Under the pieces are notes generated by a model. The model saw only the letters and a list, made by a program, of their open reading frames with translations, was not told the DNA's origin and did not search any database. The position numbers were made by a program, and so were the translations under genes. From Adiantum capillus-veneris (taxonomy: Eukaryota > Streptophyta > Polypodiopsida > Polypodiales > Pteridaceae), in contig CM043959.1 of NCBI GenBank assembly GCA_014529385.2, positions 62,001 to 126,000 on the forward strand: a DNA stretch of 64,000 nt, written 5' to 3'. Below are positions 10,601-24,050 of this stretch, one piece after another. The first letter of the stretch is position 1, and the number at the start of each line of letters is the position of its first letter.

Positions 10601-13025
10601 GGCAACCTTTATACACAAAGTGAAGTACATGGCACGGTTTATTCCATTGTCTTTGCAGCTTCTTTATCCATTACAGCAAGTGGCAAAGCATGATCCATTG
10701 CAATGGGATGAAAAGTGTGAAGAAGTGTTTCAAGAGGTGAAAGAGGTGTTAGGGGGGTTGTCAGCCATGCAGGCTCCTGATTGGAAGAAAGTGTTTTATG
10801 TAAATCCATCAGTAGGGGATGAAGCCATTGGAGCCATGCTATTGCAAAAGGGGAAGGGCAGCCATTATATGAGGCCAGTGTATTGTGCAAGCCGAGTGAA
10901 GTTGGTAGCGGAGAGAAAGTTCTCGGAAGTAGAGCTAGTCATGGCCAGTGTAATATTTGCTTGTCGACGATTTCGTCATTACTTGCTACCACGGCCTTTT
11001 GTTTTCTTGACGAGTTATGCCTTTTTGCCACAGTTAATTAATGGTACTAACATGTCAAATTTGGTGAAGAAATGGGTAATTGAGCTGCAAGAGTTTGAGT
11101 TCTCTTTTCTAGTGGAAGATAGTACAAGGGCTACCCTAGCTGATTTGTTGACCTACAAGGAGAATCCCCTTATTGTTAAGGAAGAGGTGGTGAGAAAGGT
11201 AGTTGAAGAAGTGCCACAGATCAGCAATGCACATGTGTTGTTCTTTGATGGTTCATACAGAAAGAGCCATGATGCAGCTTCAGGGGGTATAGCACTTTAT
11301 GATCCAGAGGGGAAGCTAGTATGCAAGAGAGGGTTCAAATTGGATGCTCATAGTAACAATGAGGCTGAATATGCTACTCTGGAAGCCGGATTACACATTT
11401 GTTTGAAGCATGGGGTTCGAAGGTTGAGCATAAAAGGTGATGCCTTGTTAGTGGTGAAGCAAGTGCTGGGTGTGTGGAAGAGCAAGAACACCTCATTGAA
11501 GGAAATGTGCTTCAGAATTAAAGGCTTGTTAAAAAAGTTCGAAGCATGGAGCATCAGACACATTGAACGTGCTCTAAATGGAGAGGCACATGAAGAAGCT
11601 CAAGGCATGATTGGGGAGCTATTCGTGTTGAGGACCAATTTACCTCTTTATCATGGCCGGGAAAGTTTGGCTCAAGAAGAGGAGTTTTTGCTAACAGGAA
11701 TCATTCCAAAGGAGATTCAGAAGTCTAAGAAGTATGGCTTTGTGCGTAGAGCATACAGGTACAAATTGATTGGTGATGTCTTATACATGAAAGGGGCTGA
11801 TCTCGTGTTGAGACGTGTACCTCGGCGGGAGGAGCTTTACAGAGTGTTGGAAGAGAATCATGAAGGAGCATGTGGTGGCCATTTTGCTCTAAAGATCACC
11901 TTGCATAAGATTTTGCAAGAGGGGTATGTATGGCCTAGTTTGCACAAGGATGTTCACCATTGGTGTAGGTCTTGCAATAGGTGTCAAGCATTTGGGAAGA
12001 GAGTGTTGAAGCCAGAGCTACGAAAAACCATTATGGCGTTTGATGTGTTTGAAAAGTGGGGGATTGATGCAATAGGCCCGTTACCTATCACAAGCAGGGG
12101 CAAAAGTTATATTTTGACGGCAGTGGACTATCTTTCTAGATGGGCAGAGGCTATAGCAGTAAAACAGATCACTGCAAAGGATGTGGCAAAATTTGTGTAT
12201 GATGAAATATGTTGCAAGTTTGGGGTGCCATTAGAGCTACTTTCAGATAAGGGGCCAGGATTTAGAGCTAAACTGCTAGACTTCTTATGCACAAAGATGA
12301 AGATTAGGCACCAGCATATCACTCCTTATTACCCGCAGTGTAATGGCTTAAATGAAAGATTCAATGGTGAGTTGGTACAAATTCTTTCTAAAGTGACAGA
12401 GCACCAAGGAAAGAATTGGGATTTGGAATTGCCTAGTGCATTATGGGCTTACCGTACTTCGGTGAAGACAGGTACAGGGTTTACTCCATTTCATTTAGTG
12501 TATGGAAAGGAAGCACTATTGCCTGTGGAGGTAGAGTTGCCTGCGGTCAAGATGTTAGAGAAGTTGCTTGGGTCGCCTAGTGATGCATTCAAAGAGAGGC
12601 TCTTGCAGTTACAAGAGGTCCAGTTGGATAGGATGAGCGCATTGGAGCATTATGGGCAGATGCAGGATAAGGCTTTGGCAAAGATAAATGAAAAGGTTAA
12701 AAGTAAGGGTATCAAGAAACATGACTTGGTTTTGCGCTACAATAGTAAGCTGGACAACACCTTCCAAAACAAGTTCCAAATTAAGTGGGAAGGCCCTTTC
12801 AAGGTAGTGGAGTGTTTTCCAAATGGCACATATCAGCTGGCTAACCTGGATGGTTTTCTACATAAGTCAAGGGTAAATGGGTTGCGTCTTAAATTGTATC
12901 ATGCTAGATTGATGATGGTGGAGCAAGATGAGCTGTCTATGGATCAAGCAGTGTTGGTGAGGGATGAGGAGACCTGTGATGCGGCGAGTCTCATATCTCT
13001 CTTTGCTGCTGCTGATCATGAATGA
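7674..13025 (+). pseudogene. gypsy gag-pol polyprotein with one internal amber codon
   Basis: The start is set at ATG 7,674 (MAFSYPEF); an upstream in-frame ATG at 7,617 is possible. The frame is open for 1,783 codons except for TAG at 7,962-7,964, inside the gag capsid-like region. Numbering from 7,968: zinc knuckle C191-X2-C-X4-H-X4-C204; protease VDCGAQ with Asp401; an acidic Ser/Asp/Glu linker about 515-550; RT about 670-900 with the FMDD box at 801-804; a first RNase H about 940-1040 in which usual catalytic positions read Asn946 and Ser1016; a second RNase H about 1085-1215 with Asp1094, Glu1134 and Asp1158 and a C-terminal position that looks like Glu instead of Asp; integrase zinc-binding region from about 1299; integrase core with Asp1367, Asp1427 and Glu1463 (35 residues between the last two); GPF/Y module near 1605. 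Polymerase, RNase H and integrase copy and insert the element. Confidence 0.93.
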
Positions 13026-13053
13026 TCTAGCAGGCTAGGGGATGGGCAAATTA
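13026..13053 (+). promoter_or_regulatory. polypurine tract region before the 3' LTR
   Basis: AGGCTAGGGGATGGGCAAA lies between the gag-pol stop and the first TG of the 3' LTR. It is the expected site of plus-strand priming, although its last bases are less purine-rich than usual. Confidence 0.6.
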
Positions 13054-13997
13054 TGTCAGGAGTTTTTTGGAGCAAGGGATTGCGCATATGTACATATACA
13101 TGCATTGTGCATCAAATAAAGGATTGCCCATTTTCCTTAGCCAGGTGGTTACGTGGGGCCCACATGTGTATAGGTAGGACATCATGTACATAGTGCATCG
13201 ATTTTCACTATTATCAGTACTAGTGTGTTTTTTCTACAATAAGGAGGAGTTGGTAGCGCGTAAAACTTCTCGAGGAAGCTATCCGCGGGCCGACGACGTG
13301 AGGTCAGCAGGTGCGTCAGATGGCATCTAGTGGCGTCAGGAGGGCGAACGAGGTCAATATTTGCACGCGGATGAGGACGGACACAACGTGGGTGTTTTCT
13401 TGTGAGAGTTATGCAGAAAGGTCATCATTAGGACCACTTTTTGGGGCCACTTCACGTGGTGGCGAGATGCATTATTGGAAAAAAGTTGAGTGCCAGGTGT
13501 GCGAATGATGCAAAAAGGTGACAACTATGCACTGCGAGGTCAGTTTTTGGCCTGTTCGGGGTCCGTTTGAGGTCATCTAAAAGGCCAAGGGTGCCCAAGT
13601 GATAAAGCTAAGTGTGGGAACTGAAAAAACTCAGAGAAGACCAGAAAAAACGTGGAGAAGAGAGGAGGAACAGCTGCAGGTGTGTTTTTGCTCATTTTGG
13701 AGCCTGTTTTAGCCGTAAACTGCTCATCCGACGTCGGATTTGAGCACTTTGACATTGTAGACTGGGGTTTTGGGCAGTTCCGGACGCGATGGCACTGTCC
13801 ATTTTTCCAAATTCCTCCCTCTTTTTTTTCTGTTTTGGCTGTGTAAGTTTCTCCTATGAGCGAAGTTTCTGCTCCAGTTTGTGATTGTATCTGGTATCTT
13901 TTACCCATATTGTGTGAGTTGTTTGCCCCATTGGTGTTGGCCCAAGCTCATTTGTATCTAAACATCAGAAATTCTCATCTTTTGAGCTGAGTTTTTT

Positions 13998-14032
<35 letters not shown>

Positions 14033-14207
14033 TGTGTGGAGTGGGCAAGTGGATAGTCTCTCTCCTCTCACTCCAGAGGTGTGTTCCCTGTCTCGGCCAG
14101 GTGTGTTGTCTAAGCCGAGTGGTGCCCCATAGTGTGTGTGTGTATCTTCCCAAGAGTGTGTGTCGGGTCGTTATAGAGGCGCTGTGTGTGTTTTCATCCC
14201 GCTCACA
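13054..14207 (+). repeat. 3' LTR of the dual-RNase-H gypsy element
   Basis: Direct repeat of 5,421-6,562, 1,154 bp. The 12-bp length difference is mostly the (GT)n tract, which is longer here (about 14,001-14,038, with one TCT interruption). About two dozen substitutions separate the copies by eye. Confidence 0.93.
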
Positions 14208-14211
14208 ACGT

Positions 14212-15190
14212 GACACAAGCTCTGTCAGATTTTCTCATCCCACATCTTCAAAGATTTTCTTTGTGAGTCTGTGAGTGCTGAGCAGTGAGAACCTTAGAGC
14301 ATGCCACATTGTCTCTCTTTGCTGACTCTAACCAAGAAGTAGGAGAAACACAACAAGAGGTAATTTGACCACAGAGAATCACCTTGCTGGCGCCTTCTAA
14401 AGTGGACGATTGATCCTTATGAATGGGATTGTATGGTACCCCTTCCCATTTTGCAAATGTGCACATGTGCCATATGTGAGTGCCGAGATTAGCCATTGCC
14501 GCCAATGCAGCCCACTCTTAAACTCTCACCTCTGTTTAAAAAGGTCCATTTCTTGCTTTCTAATCTCTATGGGTTGCCCCTCTTGTGAGATTTAGTATTC
14601 AACTTTGTCGTACACACCCATTTTGAGTCTTTCCCTCGACACAGATAAAGTGTCTCTCTCCCTCATGAAGGACCGCTACACTTGCATCCTTAGGGTTTCC
14701 CAAACGCTTCACCCCGGGATGCATCCCCCCCCATGTCCACATACTTGCAAAGATGACCTCTACATTTGGATTACTTCTACATTTGAATTTTCACAGATTG
14801 TCTATGCTCTCGTTTATGAAGAAGTTGACACACACATCATAAGAACTTCACGACACATTTCCAAATGAAAAAAGGGTCTTTTTTTCCAAATAATTTACCA
14901 CGTTCAAGGGGGGGGAAAACCTTCACATTATCTTTTCCATTTAGGAAAGCTACTAGTAAAATACACCCATGTTAGAAAATGTGATTTGCAGCTCATGGAG
15001 GGAGGATGACGATGATAAGGCATGCATCCCCTTTATATGCTTGATAAGAGTGCGTTGCTAGAAGGCATAACCCACAAGTCACATTACGAACTCTATGTAG
15101 TTGAGTCCAGCTCTCCAGCTTCTGTAGCCCGACACTGATTTCCATTTCTTGCCAAGCTGCACCTTCCTGTCCTTAAATGCTGAAAAACTC
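14212..15190. other. no recognisable feature
   Basis: Right flank of the gypsy insertion. Short open frames occur but none resembles a known protein or shows splice signals that make sense. Confidence 0.5.
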
Positions 15191-15192
15191 AT

Positions 15193-15474
<282 letters not shown>

Positions 15475-15924
15475 GAGCACCCTTCTATAGCTCTCACCAG
15501 CTCCACCCATGGTAGTTGTCAGCACTTGCATCGGCCCACATGCAAGATGTCGCCTACACTCACATCCTCCAACCACCCTCTCTATCCCCTCTCTTGTCTA
15601 GATGGAAAGTGTGAAATAGAGGGATTTGGTGAGATTTCCTTAAAAAATAAATGGGCACCACCCTACTCTGCTCATTAACAAAAAAAAGTTGCTTAGTGTG
15701 GCTTGCCCTCAGTTACTCAGTAGTGCCCTCTCTCAATGCCCTGCTGCTCGTGGTATCATATGCCAACAACTCGCAGAAGCTTGCACAATAGCCCTCAGCA
15801 GTCGGGTAGCCTCAGGCTCGGAAGGGCACCAAGGTTGACTGAGCCTCACCCTCTATCTCTGTGTCTTGTTTTTAATTATGTACATCTCCTAATGGTCATT
15901 TTGCAGGCATCGTGATTTCATCAC

Positions 15925-16140
15925 TTTTTTGGCCTGCCCAAAGGGCTAAGGCGATAGTGATGTGTTCCCTTTTTGGCCTGCTCAAAGTGCAAAGGCTATA
16001 AAGACGCTTTCTTTTTTGTCTGCCCAAAGGGCTAAGGCCATATTGATGTGTTCCCTTTTAGTTAGTGAAAAATCTCATATGTAAATTTTGGCCTGCCCAA
16101 AGGGCAAAGGCTATAGAGATGTCTTCTCTTTTTGCTGACT
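15925..16140. repeat. diverged tandem repeat, about 50-65 bp unit, four copies
   Basis: The phrase GGCCTGCCCAAAGGGCTAAGGC and variants recurs near 15,931, 15,976, 16,018 and 16,090. Each copy is followed by a similar ATAGTGATGTGTTCCCTTTT-like tail. The core CCTGCCCAAAGGGC is itself partly palindromic. Confidence 0.75.
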
Positions 16141-16318
16141 AAAATAGAAAAAAGATTGAGTTGTATTTTCAAGCATTTTTTGATAGGCCAAAAATGCTGA
16201 TTGGTTGAAACAAGATAGTGGGCACTCATTTAAATTGAGAGTGTGTAAATCTAACGATGGACATGTCTTGAGTTTCCAATATCAAGTGAATGTTCATTGC
16301 TCATTTACAAAGGAAAGG

Positions 16319-16345
<27 letters not shown>
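16319..16345. repeat. (AT)n microsatellite
   Basis: Uninterrupted alternating A and T for about 25 bp. Confidence 0.95.
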
Positions 16346-16349
<4 letters not shown>

Positions 16350-16359
16350 GTTTAAAACG

Positions 16360-16790
16360 ATAGGGGTGGTCGTCCATGTGTTTGCAAGTACACATGCCTA
16401 AAAGGGTGCACACATGAGCCTGAGATTCCACCACTGCGGCTAAAAACCGTGACCTGGCTAGAATCTTACTGTCACTGCGTCAAATGCGTTTAAGTAGGGC
16501 TTGCTACACAGTTAGACGTTGCGGCCCTACATTCCAGGTGCTAAGAAAAATAGGAGAGAGTGATTTTCACGGGTTAAGTGCTCTCATGTGCGCAAAAGGG
16601 TTTCTGCGGTAGCCTCCTGAATTCCCGGCTTAAGTACTATCTGTGTTTTGAAGATCTCATGTGCGTAGCCTTTGATGCCCCTCTCTTTCTTTTCCTCCGT
16701 GAAAGGATCGGGGTGGTCGTGCATGTGTTTGCAAGCACACATGTGACATGCCTGATGCCCCTCTCTTTCTTTTCCTCTGTGAATGATCCA
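16360..16790. repeat. local duplications of a 45-60 bp segment
   Basis: GGGGTGGTCGTNCATGTGTTTGCAAG occurs near 16,364 and 16,709. GATGCCCCTCTCTTTCTTTTCC occurs near 16,674 and 16,755. The surrounding text is non-coding. Confidence 0.7.
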
Positions 16791-17766
16791 CGTGGTTTGC
16801 CAACGTGGGATCATGGATGCTAACGGCAACCTTCCTAACATTTTCATGAGTGGTGGGATGGGTCTTATCGCATCGGGTCACGGGTGATGGGATTGCACTA
16901 AAGACTATGTTAGGGTTATGAGAGATTTTTGACTATGCACTCCTCCATAGCGCTACGTTTGGGATGGCCTCTCCAGCCATGGAACTTCTCTCTGTGTGGG
17001 CTCTTCCCCCGTATGCCATGATGTTGCACTTCCTGCTTGGACTATCGGAGGCTCTATCCATGAAGAGCTTATTGCTAGTTTCTCTCATGTGAGTGAGTTG
17101 TGTTTTTTTAGGCTACCTTATTTTCCCTCTTAGATAGAGCAGGCATCTAAGTGTGTTTCTTTCTTGCTTGCAGGAGAGTTAACTGAAGGTCGACGATAGG
17201 GCAAGGTGTTGATTACCATCCTCCAACGTTGCAAGAGAGGATTTTTTTCTTCAAATGAGGGACCGCAAGGCCTTTTTGCATGCAATTTTCCGCCCATCCA
17301 CTATCGACGTAAGTGCGCTATCTAGGATGTGAAAGGAGCCTGTGAGGGTGGCTTGTGCTCCACTCAGGCTAGTTCAAGAACTTCAGCCCTCAAGGCCTCA
17401 GATGCATGGGCATACCTTTGGTTGTGGTCCCCCCAAGTCTGACGTCGTCGACATGTTGACCTAGCTTGCCTCAGATCACATTATCCTTGCCTTGCTGCAT
17501 TGTTGGTCCCAAGATTGTTATTTGTGTCTCAACTTGTCAATCCCTCTCACTGGGTGTGAGCCTACACTCAAAAGCTCATGATCATCTTGCGTGGAGAACA
17601 TGCAGCAAAGGCAACTTGGATATTTGTCTGCGTTTTTGAGGTTAGTGGTGTGGCGAGGTTTCTCTTATTGAAATCTTGGTATAACGCTTTGTCTGTTGTG
17701 CATTTATTGTTAAGGATATAAAGCACAACATAGTGATAAGGAATCCCACAAGCCATTATCTAGAGA

Positions 17767-17770
<4 letters not shown>
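16791..17770. other. no recognisable feature
   Basis: No recognised domain or RNA gene. Short frames only. Confidence 0.45.
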
Positions 17771-17862
<92 letters not shown>

Positions 17863-17912
17863 CCCCCCCCAGGCACAATCATGGGCCACTGGATGTGTGT
17901 GTGTGTGTGTTG
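17771..17912. repeat. (CT)n microsatellite with C run and nearby (TG)n
   Basis: (CT)n at about 17,771-17,861 passes into a run of ten or more C (17,862-17,871). A short (TG)n lies at about 17,895-17,910. Confidence 0.96.
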
Positions 17913-20283
<2,371 letters not shown>

Positions 20284-20517
20284 GCGCTGGAAACTTTCCT
20301 TTTGTTTACTACCTCATCATGCCCAGTCAAAAAGATGTCCAATGTCATTGATACTACACCACCAGTTGTCCCATTTGCTCCAAATGGGTCATAGTATAGA
20401 TACATTATATTATGTGTTGGCTGTGTCACAACTGCCTCGCACAAACCTGTGTGCGGATACATGTGCACGAGAGGCGCCAGCACACTCTTGAGAATTTCTG
20501 CAGGCATATCCTTGAAC

Positions 20518-20725
20518 CAATGTTTGGGAAAAATCATTTTTCCAAACTCCTTTTCTTGAATTTGCCAAGAGCAAATTTTAAAGAATTAGGTTTATTTTTA
20601 GGGTTTTTACACTATTTTTCTCTATTTTGGGACGGAATTTGTCCTCTTCCTCTTGGAGTCAATCGGCATTTTTGAAATTGAAAACGGCACGATATTAAGC
20701 TGAGGCACATTTTTCCCAAACATTG
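20518..20725. mobile_element. 208-bp MITE with perfect 17-bp terminal inverted repeats
   Basis: CAATGTTTGGGAAAAAT at 20,518-20,534 is the exact reverse complement of ATTTTTCCCAAACATTG at 20,709-20,725. There is no coding capacity. A diverged relative lies at 22,982-23,160. No clear target duplication was found. Confidence 0.72.
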
Positions 20726-21837
20726 TCTCGAACAGCACGTCGCATGTATACCTCTCCGACCATGCAGACATGTGGCTAAGAGCGCCTTCCTATAACACGG
20801 ACAAAAACGCGGCCAGTAGAATGCATGCTTAGTGTGGAGAGTGGTGCCATCTAAATACCGCCATTCCCATACGCACCGCTGCAACCGGGTATTGGCTGTG
20901 GATAAAGTTTAAACAGTTGACACCTACCTTCCAAGCTAGCCGTTGCAGGTCACGCTATGAAGGTCACTGGCCTACAGTTAGTGAGTTACCTTCTCCCCCC
21001 GGTCAAGATGCACGGCGGCCATTGTGGGGAGTGGTTCAACCACCCACCAGACTAGCAGCGGCTTCAACCTTTTCGGCAGTTTAGTCGGGTGTATGGGAAA
21101 CGCAAGTCGTTGCGAAGGCCCGCTCAGCGGGGCGAATTTGGAGACTCTATGGGAAGGCGCTCTAAGCAAAATAATCTTAAAATCCTTGATGCCATTCTAA
21201 CGGTCATAGTCTAGCTGCACAATCCCCTGCTCCTGCCATATAGTACGTAGTTGCTACACTATGAAAGCCGATCACATTGGACCAGGAGTCCATGTTGTCA
21301 TAATTCCCTGCCGCATCATGCACTGTTCTGATGTACGACTACTATGGAAGAGTCCGGTGCATAATCCTTTACTCATAGACCACATAATAGCTCAGCGAGA
21401 AGAGGAAGCACCTCATGAATATGAGCACATTAATGGGCCATGATGCGATTATATTCCCACATGGAGGGATGCACTCAGAAGAAAATGGGGTACTCTCACT
21501 GTCTCAGGCCCAGAATTGAAGAAAAGGGAGTTGCAGAGAAGGTGCATCATGGCCTCCTGCTACAGCCAAAGATGTAGCTCCAAGCGAGCCAATGTGTTGA
21601 TGTTCACCAGGTGACCCAACTGAGTAATGGCCTTGAGTTGTTTGCAAGCTGGAGAGGTACTCTATCTACCACAATGTATCGGGCTCCATGGACAGTTTGA
21701 TAGAGTAGCCCTCCATGTTATAATATTGGGCTCTCTCTCTCTCTCTCTATGTTGAACACTTATAGTCTATCATGTACAACACATGCAGAGAAGCTCTTGG
21801 AGCCATCTTCAACAATGCCTCTATCTCTACCGTTTTG
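20726..21837. other. no recognisable feature
   Basis: Moderately GC-rich non-coding text. A short (CT)n tract lies near 21,732-21,749. Confidence 0.4.
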
Positions 21838-22690
21838 AGCTTGAAACACCACCGCGCCCACGCGTTATACCTTCGGGCAGAGTACCGACGTCAGAGATCA
21901 GGGCAAAGAAATCCTTTTGAGAGTTGATTCCCACACGGTCCTTAGAATGCCTCGTCCCTCAAGCACTGCAAAATCTGAACTTTTACATCACACATTGCTA
22001 CGTAACTAGAAGCGGTTTTCCCTCCTTTGGTGCTCGAAACACTACTGCACCGACGCGGCATACTTTAGGACACAATATGGGCAGATAGGAGCATAGATGA
22101 GCAATGCTGAGGATTAGAAGTGGCTTGCCCTCGTTTGGTGCTTGAAACCTTCCTGGGCCGACGCGGCATGCTTTAGGACACAGTACGGGCAGAAGCGGCT
22201 TGCCCTGGTTTCGTGCTCGAAACCTTATCGCACCGACACGGCATACTTTAGGACACAGTACTGGCAGAGATTGCAAATTAACCATGCTGAGGATTAGGGC
22301 CTGTGTGAACTCTTTGCTCGCGTGTTTGAGAAGCTTGATGGCGATTCACTTGCACATGCAAGCTGTATGAGCCAACGATGGAGAGAGGTGGCCTCTCAAG
22401 GTTACCTATGGGAGGAAGTACTCTGCACACAAATCTGGCCCTCTCTCTCTCTCGTCCCCTCAAGGCTGCATGGCTCTACTCCAACTGAAGGGCAGCTTTA
22501 AGTATTTCTACAGACTCTGCACTCAAGCTCAATTGCAGCACAAGAAAGGGTACCTCAAGAGGTCCAAGCTACCGACCCTCGTGCTGAAGGAAATCTTCTT
22601 CCTCATTGAAATTTCGCATCGCGGTCTTCTCATTTCGTCCGATGTGGTTTGCAGTTTGGTGCTCTAAACCTTACTGCGCCGGCGCGGTAT
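21838..22690. repeat. 77-bp repeat family, three near-tandem copies plus outliers
   Basis: Copies at about 22,010-22,086, 22,116-22,192 and 22,193-22,268 share TGCCCTCGTTTGGTGCTCGAA, CGACGCGGCATACTTTAGGA and CACAGTACGGGCAG with point changes. Weaker copies are near 21,838 and 22,650. The last two main copies are directly adjacent. The minus-strand frame through them repeats VLCPKVCRVGA but this is a by-product of the repeat. Confidence 0.8.
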
Positions 22691-22981
22691 GCTTTATGAT
22701 AGGCAACCGGCCATGATTGGAATAAAGTCACATTGGCTGACACAATCAGGTATTCAAGGCTAGCACCACGATAAATTTGCATGCTTATAAATGACAACAA
22801 AGAAGGTGAATTTCTATTCACATAAACGGCACATCAGTCCACTACAGAAAATGGCCGACAACACCTACATCCAACTCATGGAAAGATTGATCACAATGAC
22901 TAATATAAGACATGAACCAACCAATATGAATGGTCTTGCTCCTTATGGCCTTCCATTTCAGGCATGCCCAAGACATTGCAT

Positions 22982-23160
22982 CAATGTTCGGGAAAAATCC
23001 AATTTTGCAGACACACAAAATTCCCTTTAGGGTAGATCGGAGAGGAAATTTTCAAAAAATATTGGATCTTTTGCAATTTAACTCTATTTTCTATCAGATT
23101 TTTTGATTTCTCAACCGGTTCAAGGCTAAGCCGAGGCACACTTTCCAGCACGTTACATTG
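22982..23160. mobile_element. diverged relative of the 208-bp MITE
   Basis: It starts CAATGTTCGGGAAAAATCC, and its right end reads GCCGAGGCACACTTTCCAGC then CATTG, matching AGCTGAGGCACATTTTTCCC of the first copy. The right terminal repeat has decayed. CAT flanks both ends. Confidence 0.5.
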
Positions 23161-23389
23161 CATGAAACAGTGCCGCGCCGGCACGGGACAATTTTGTGCA
23201 CTGTCTCGGGCATGATAGAGAAGGAAGGAGAGGGAAAAATGAAGGCAAAAGTAGCCAATTTGTGAGGGGTCCAAAACTAATGTATGCAATTGCTGAAGTG
23301 AAATATTTGGAGCTTTGGTGGGTGTTGGGTAAGCTGTGAAAAGCCAACAGCTCAATGAGAGATAGAAGCACCCAGCCACAAGATAAAAT

Positions 23390-23545
23390 CCCAAGTTTTT
23401 CACATGACCGAAGGGCTAGTCAAGGGAGAGAGAAAATCTTCCATAGTCACACAAGAGCAAAGTAGAACACCAAGTGTTGCACATGACCAAAGGGCTAGTC
23501 AAGGAAGAGTTCCATAGTCACACAAGAGCAAGACCAAAAAGATGT
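23390..23545. repeat. tandem duplication, about 85-bp unit
   Basis: CACATGACCGAAGGGCTAGTCAAGG (23,400) and CACATGACCAAAGGGCTAGTCAAGG (23,480) are each followed by TTCCATAGTCACACAAGAGCA. The first copy has about 12 extra bases. Confidence 0.85.
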
Positions 23546-23974
23546 TGGTGTCTTGATCACATTCTCTTTCACATTACCTAAGACTTGTTGAAAAAGAGAC
23601 TTCGGGCCAAGTTTACTTCCAATTGGGGTGTCACATATTATACTACTATTTTACCATTCTCAAGAATAAATCTCATCTTTTGACAATCTAATTTTTCTAT
23701 GCATGAAGCAATGTCATATTTTCTCTACAAGAAGCTCAGGCCAAAAAATGGGTCGGCATATTACCATCTATGGCCCTACACGTGGGCAAAAATTGGTGCT
23801 TATGATCGATAGTTGAGAGACTCCAATTTTTCATTGAGATCACTAACATTGTTTGGTGAGCATGTGAATCTTGAACTCGACTACAATGAAGTAAACAAAA
23901 TGTTTTACACTCTAGATCATGAATTTTCCTAGTTTTAGAAGGTTGAGTTCATCGAGCATCAAGCTACACCTTTT

Positions 23975-24050
23975 GTTGGTTATGGAACATGCTTAATAAA
24001 GTTGTGGAGCATGCTTGAGTTATGGAACATGATTAATAAAGTTGTGGTTG
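23975..24050. repeat. short direct duplication
   Basis: GGTTATGGAACATGCTTAATAAAGTTGTGG and GAGTTATGGAACATGATTAATAAAGTTGTGG occur back to back about 37 bp apart. Confidence 0.8.

Larger units (their letters stand above)
5417..14211 (+). mobile_element. near-complete Ty3/gypsy retrotransposon with dual RNase H
   Basis: Two LTRs (5,421-6,562 and 13,054-14,207) begin TGTCAGGAG and end CTCACA. They are flanked by the direct repeat ACGT (5,417-5,420 and 14,208-14,211), the probable target-site duplication, four bases by eye. Inside are a primer binding site, a repeat-rich leader of about 1.1 kb, one gag-pol frame, and a purine-rich tract before the 3' LTR. Domain order is gag, zinc knuckle, protease, RT, RNase H, second RNase H, integrase, GPF/Y module. 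That order and the absence of a chromodomain fit the non-chromovirus Tat-like gypsy lineages, in which a second, archaeal-type RNase H is known. By eye the LTRs differ at about two dozen positions (near 2%), so insertion is fairly recent. One in-frame amber codon in gag is the only visible lesion. Confidence 0.92.

Noticed and set aside
7769-12322. Several antisense and out-of-frame ORFs inside the gypsy polyprotein
   Set aside because: They are shadows of the gag-pol frame.
21998-22285. 95-codon minus-strand frame with repeated CPKVCRVG motif, possible Cys-rich peptide
   Set aside because: The peptide repeat simply follows the 77-bp DNA repeat; unit lengths vary and no signal peptide or start context is convincing.
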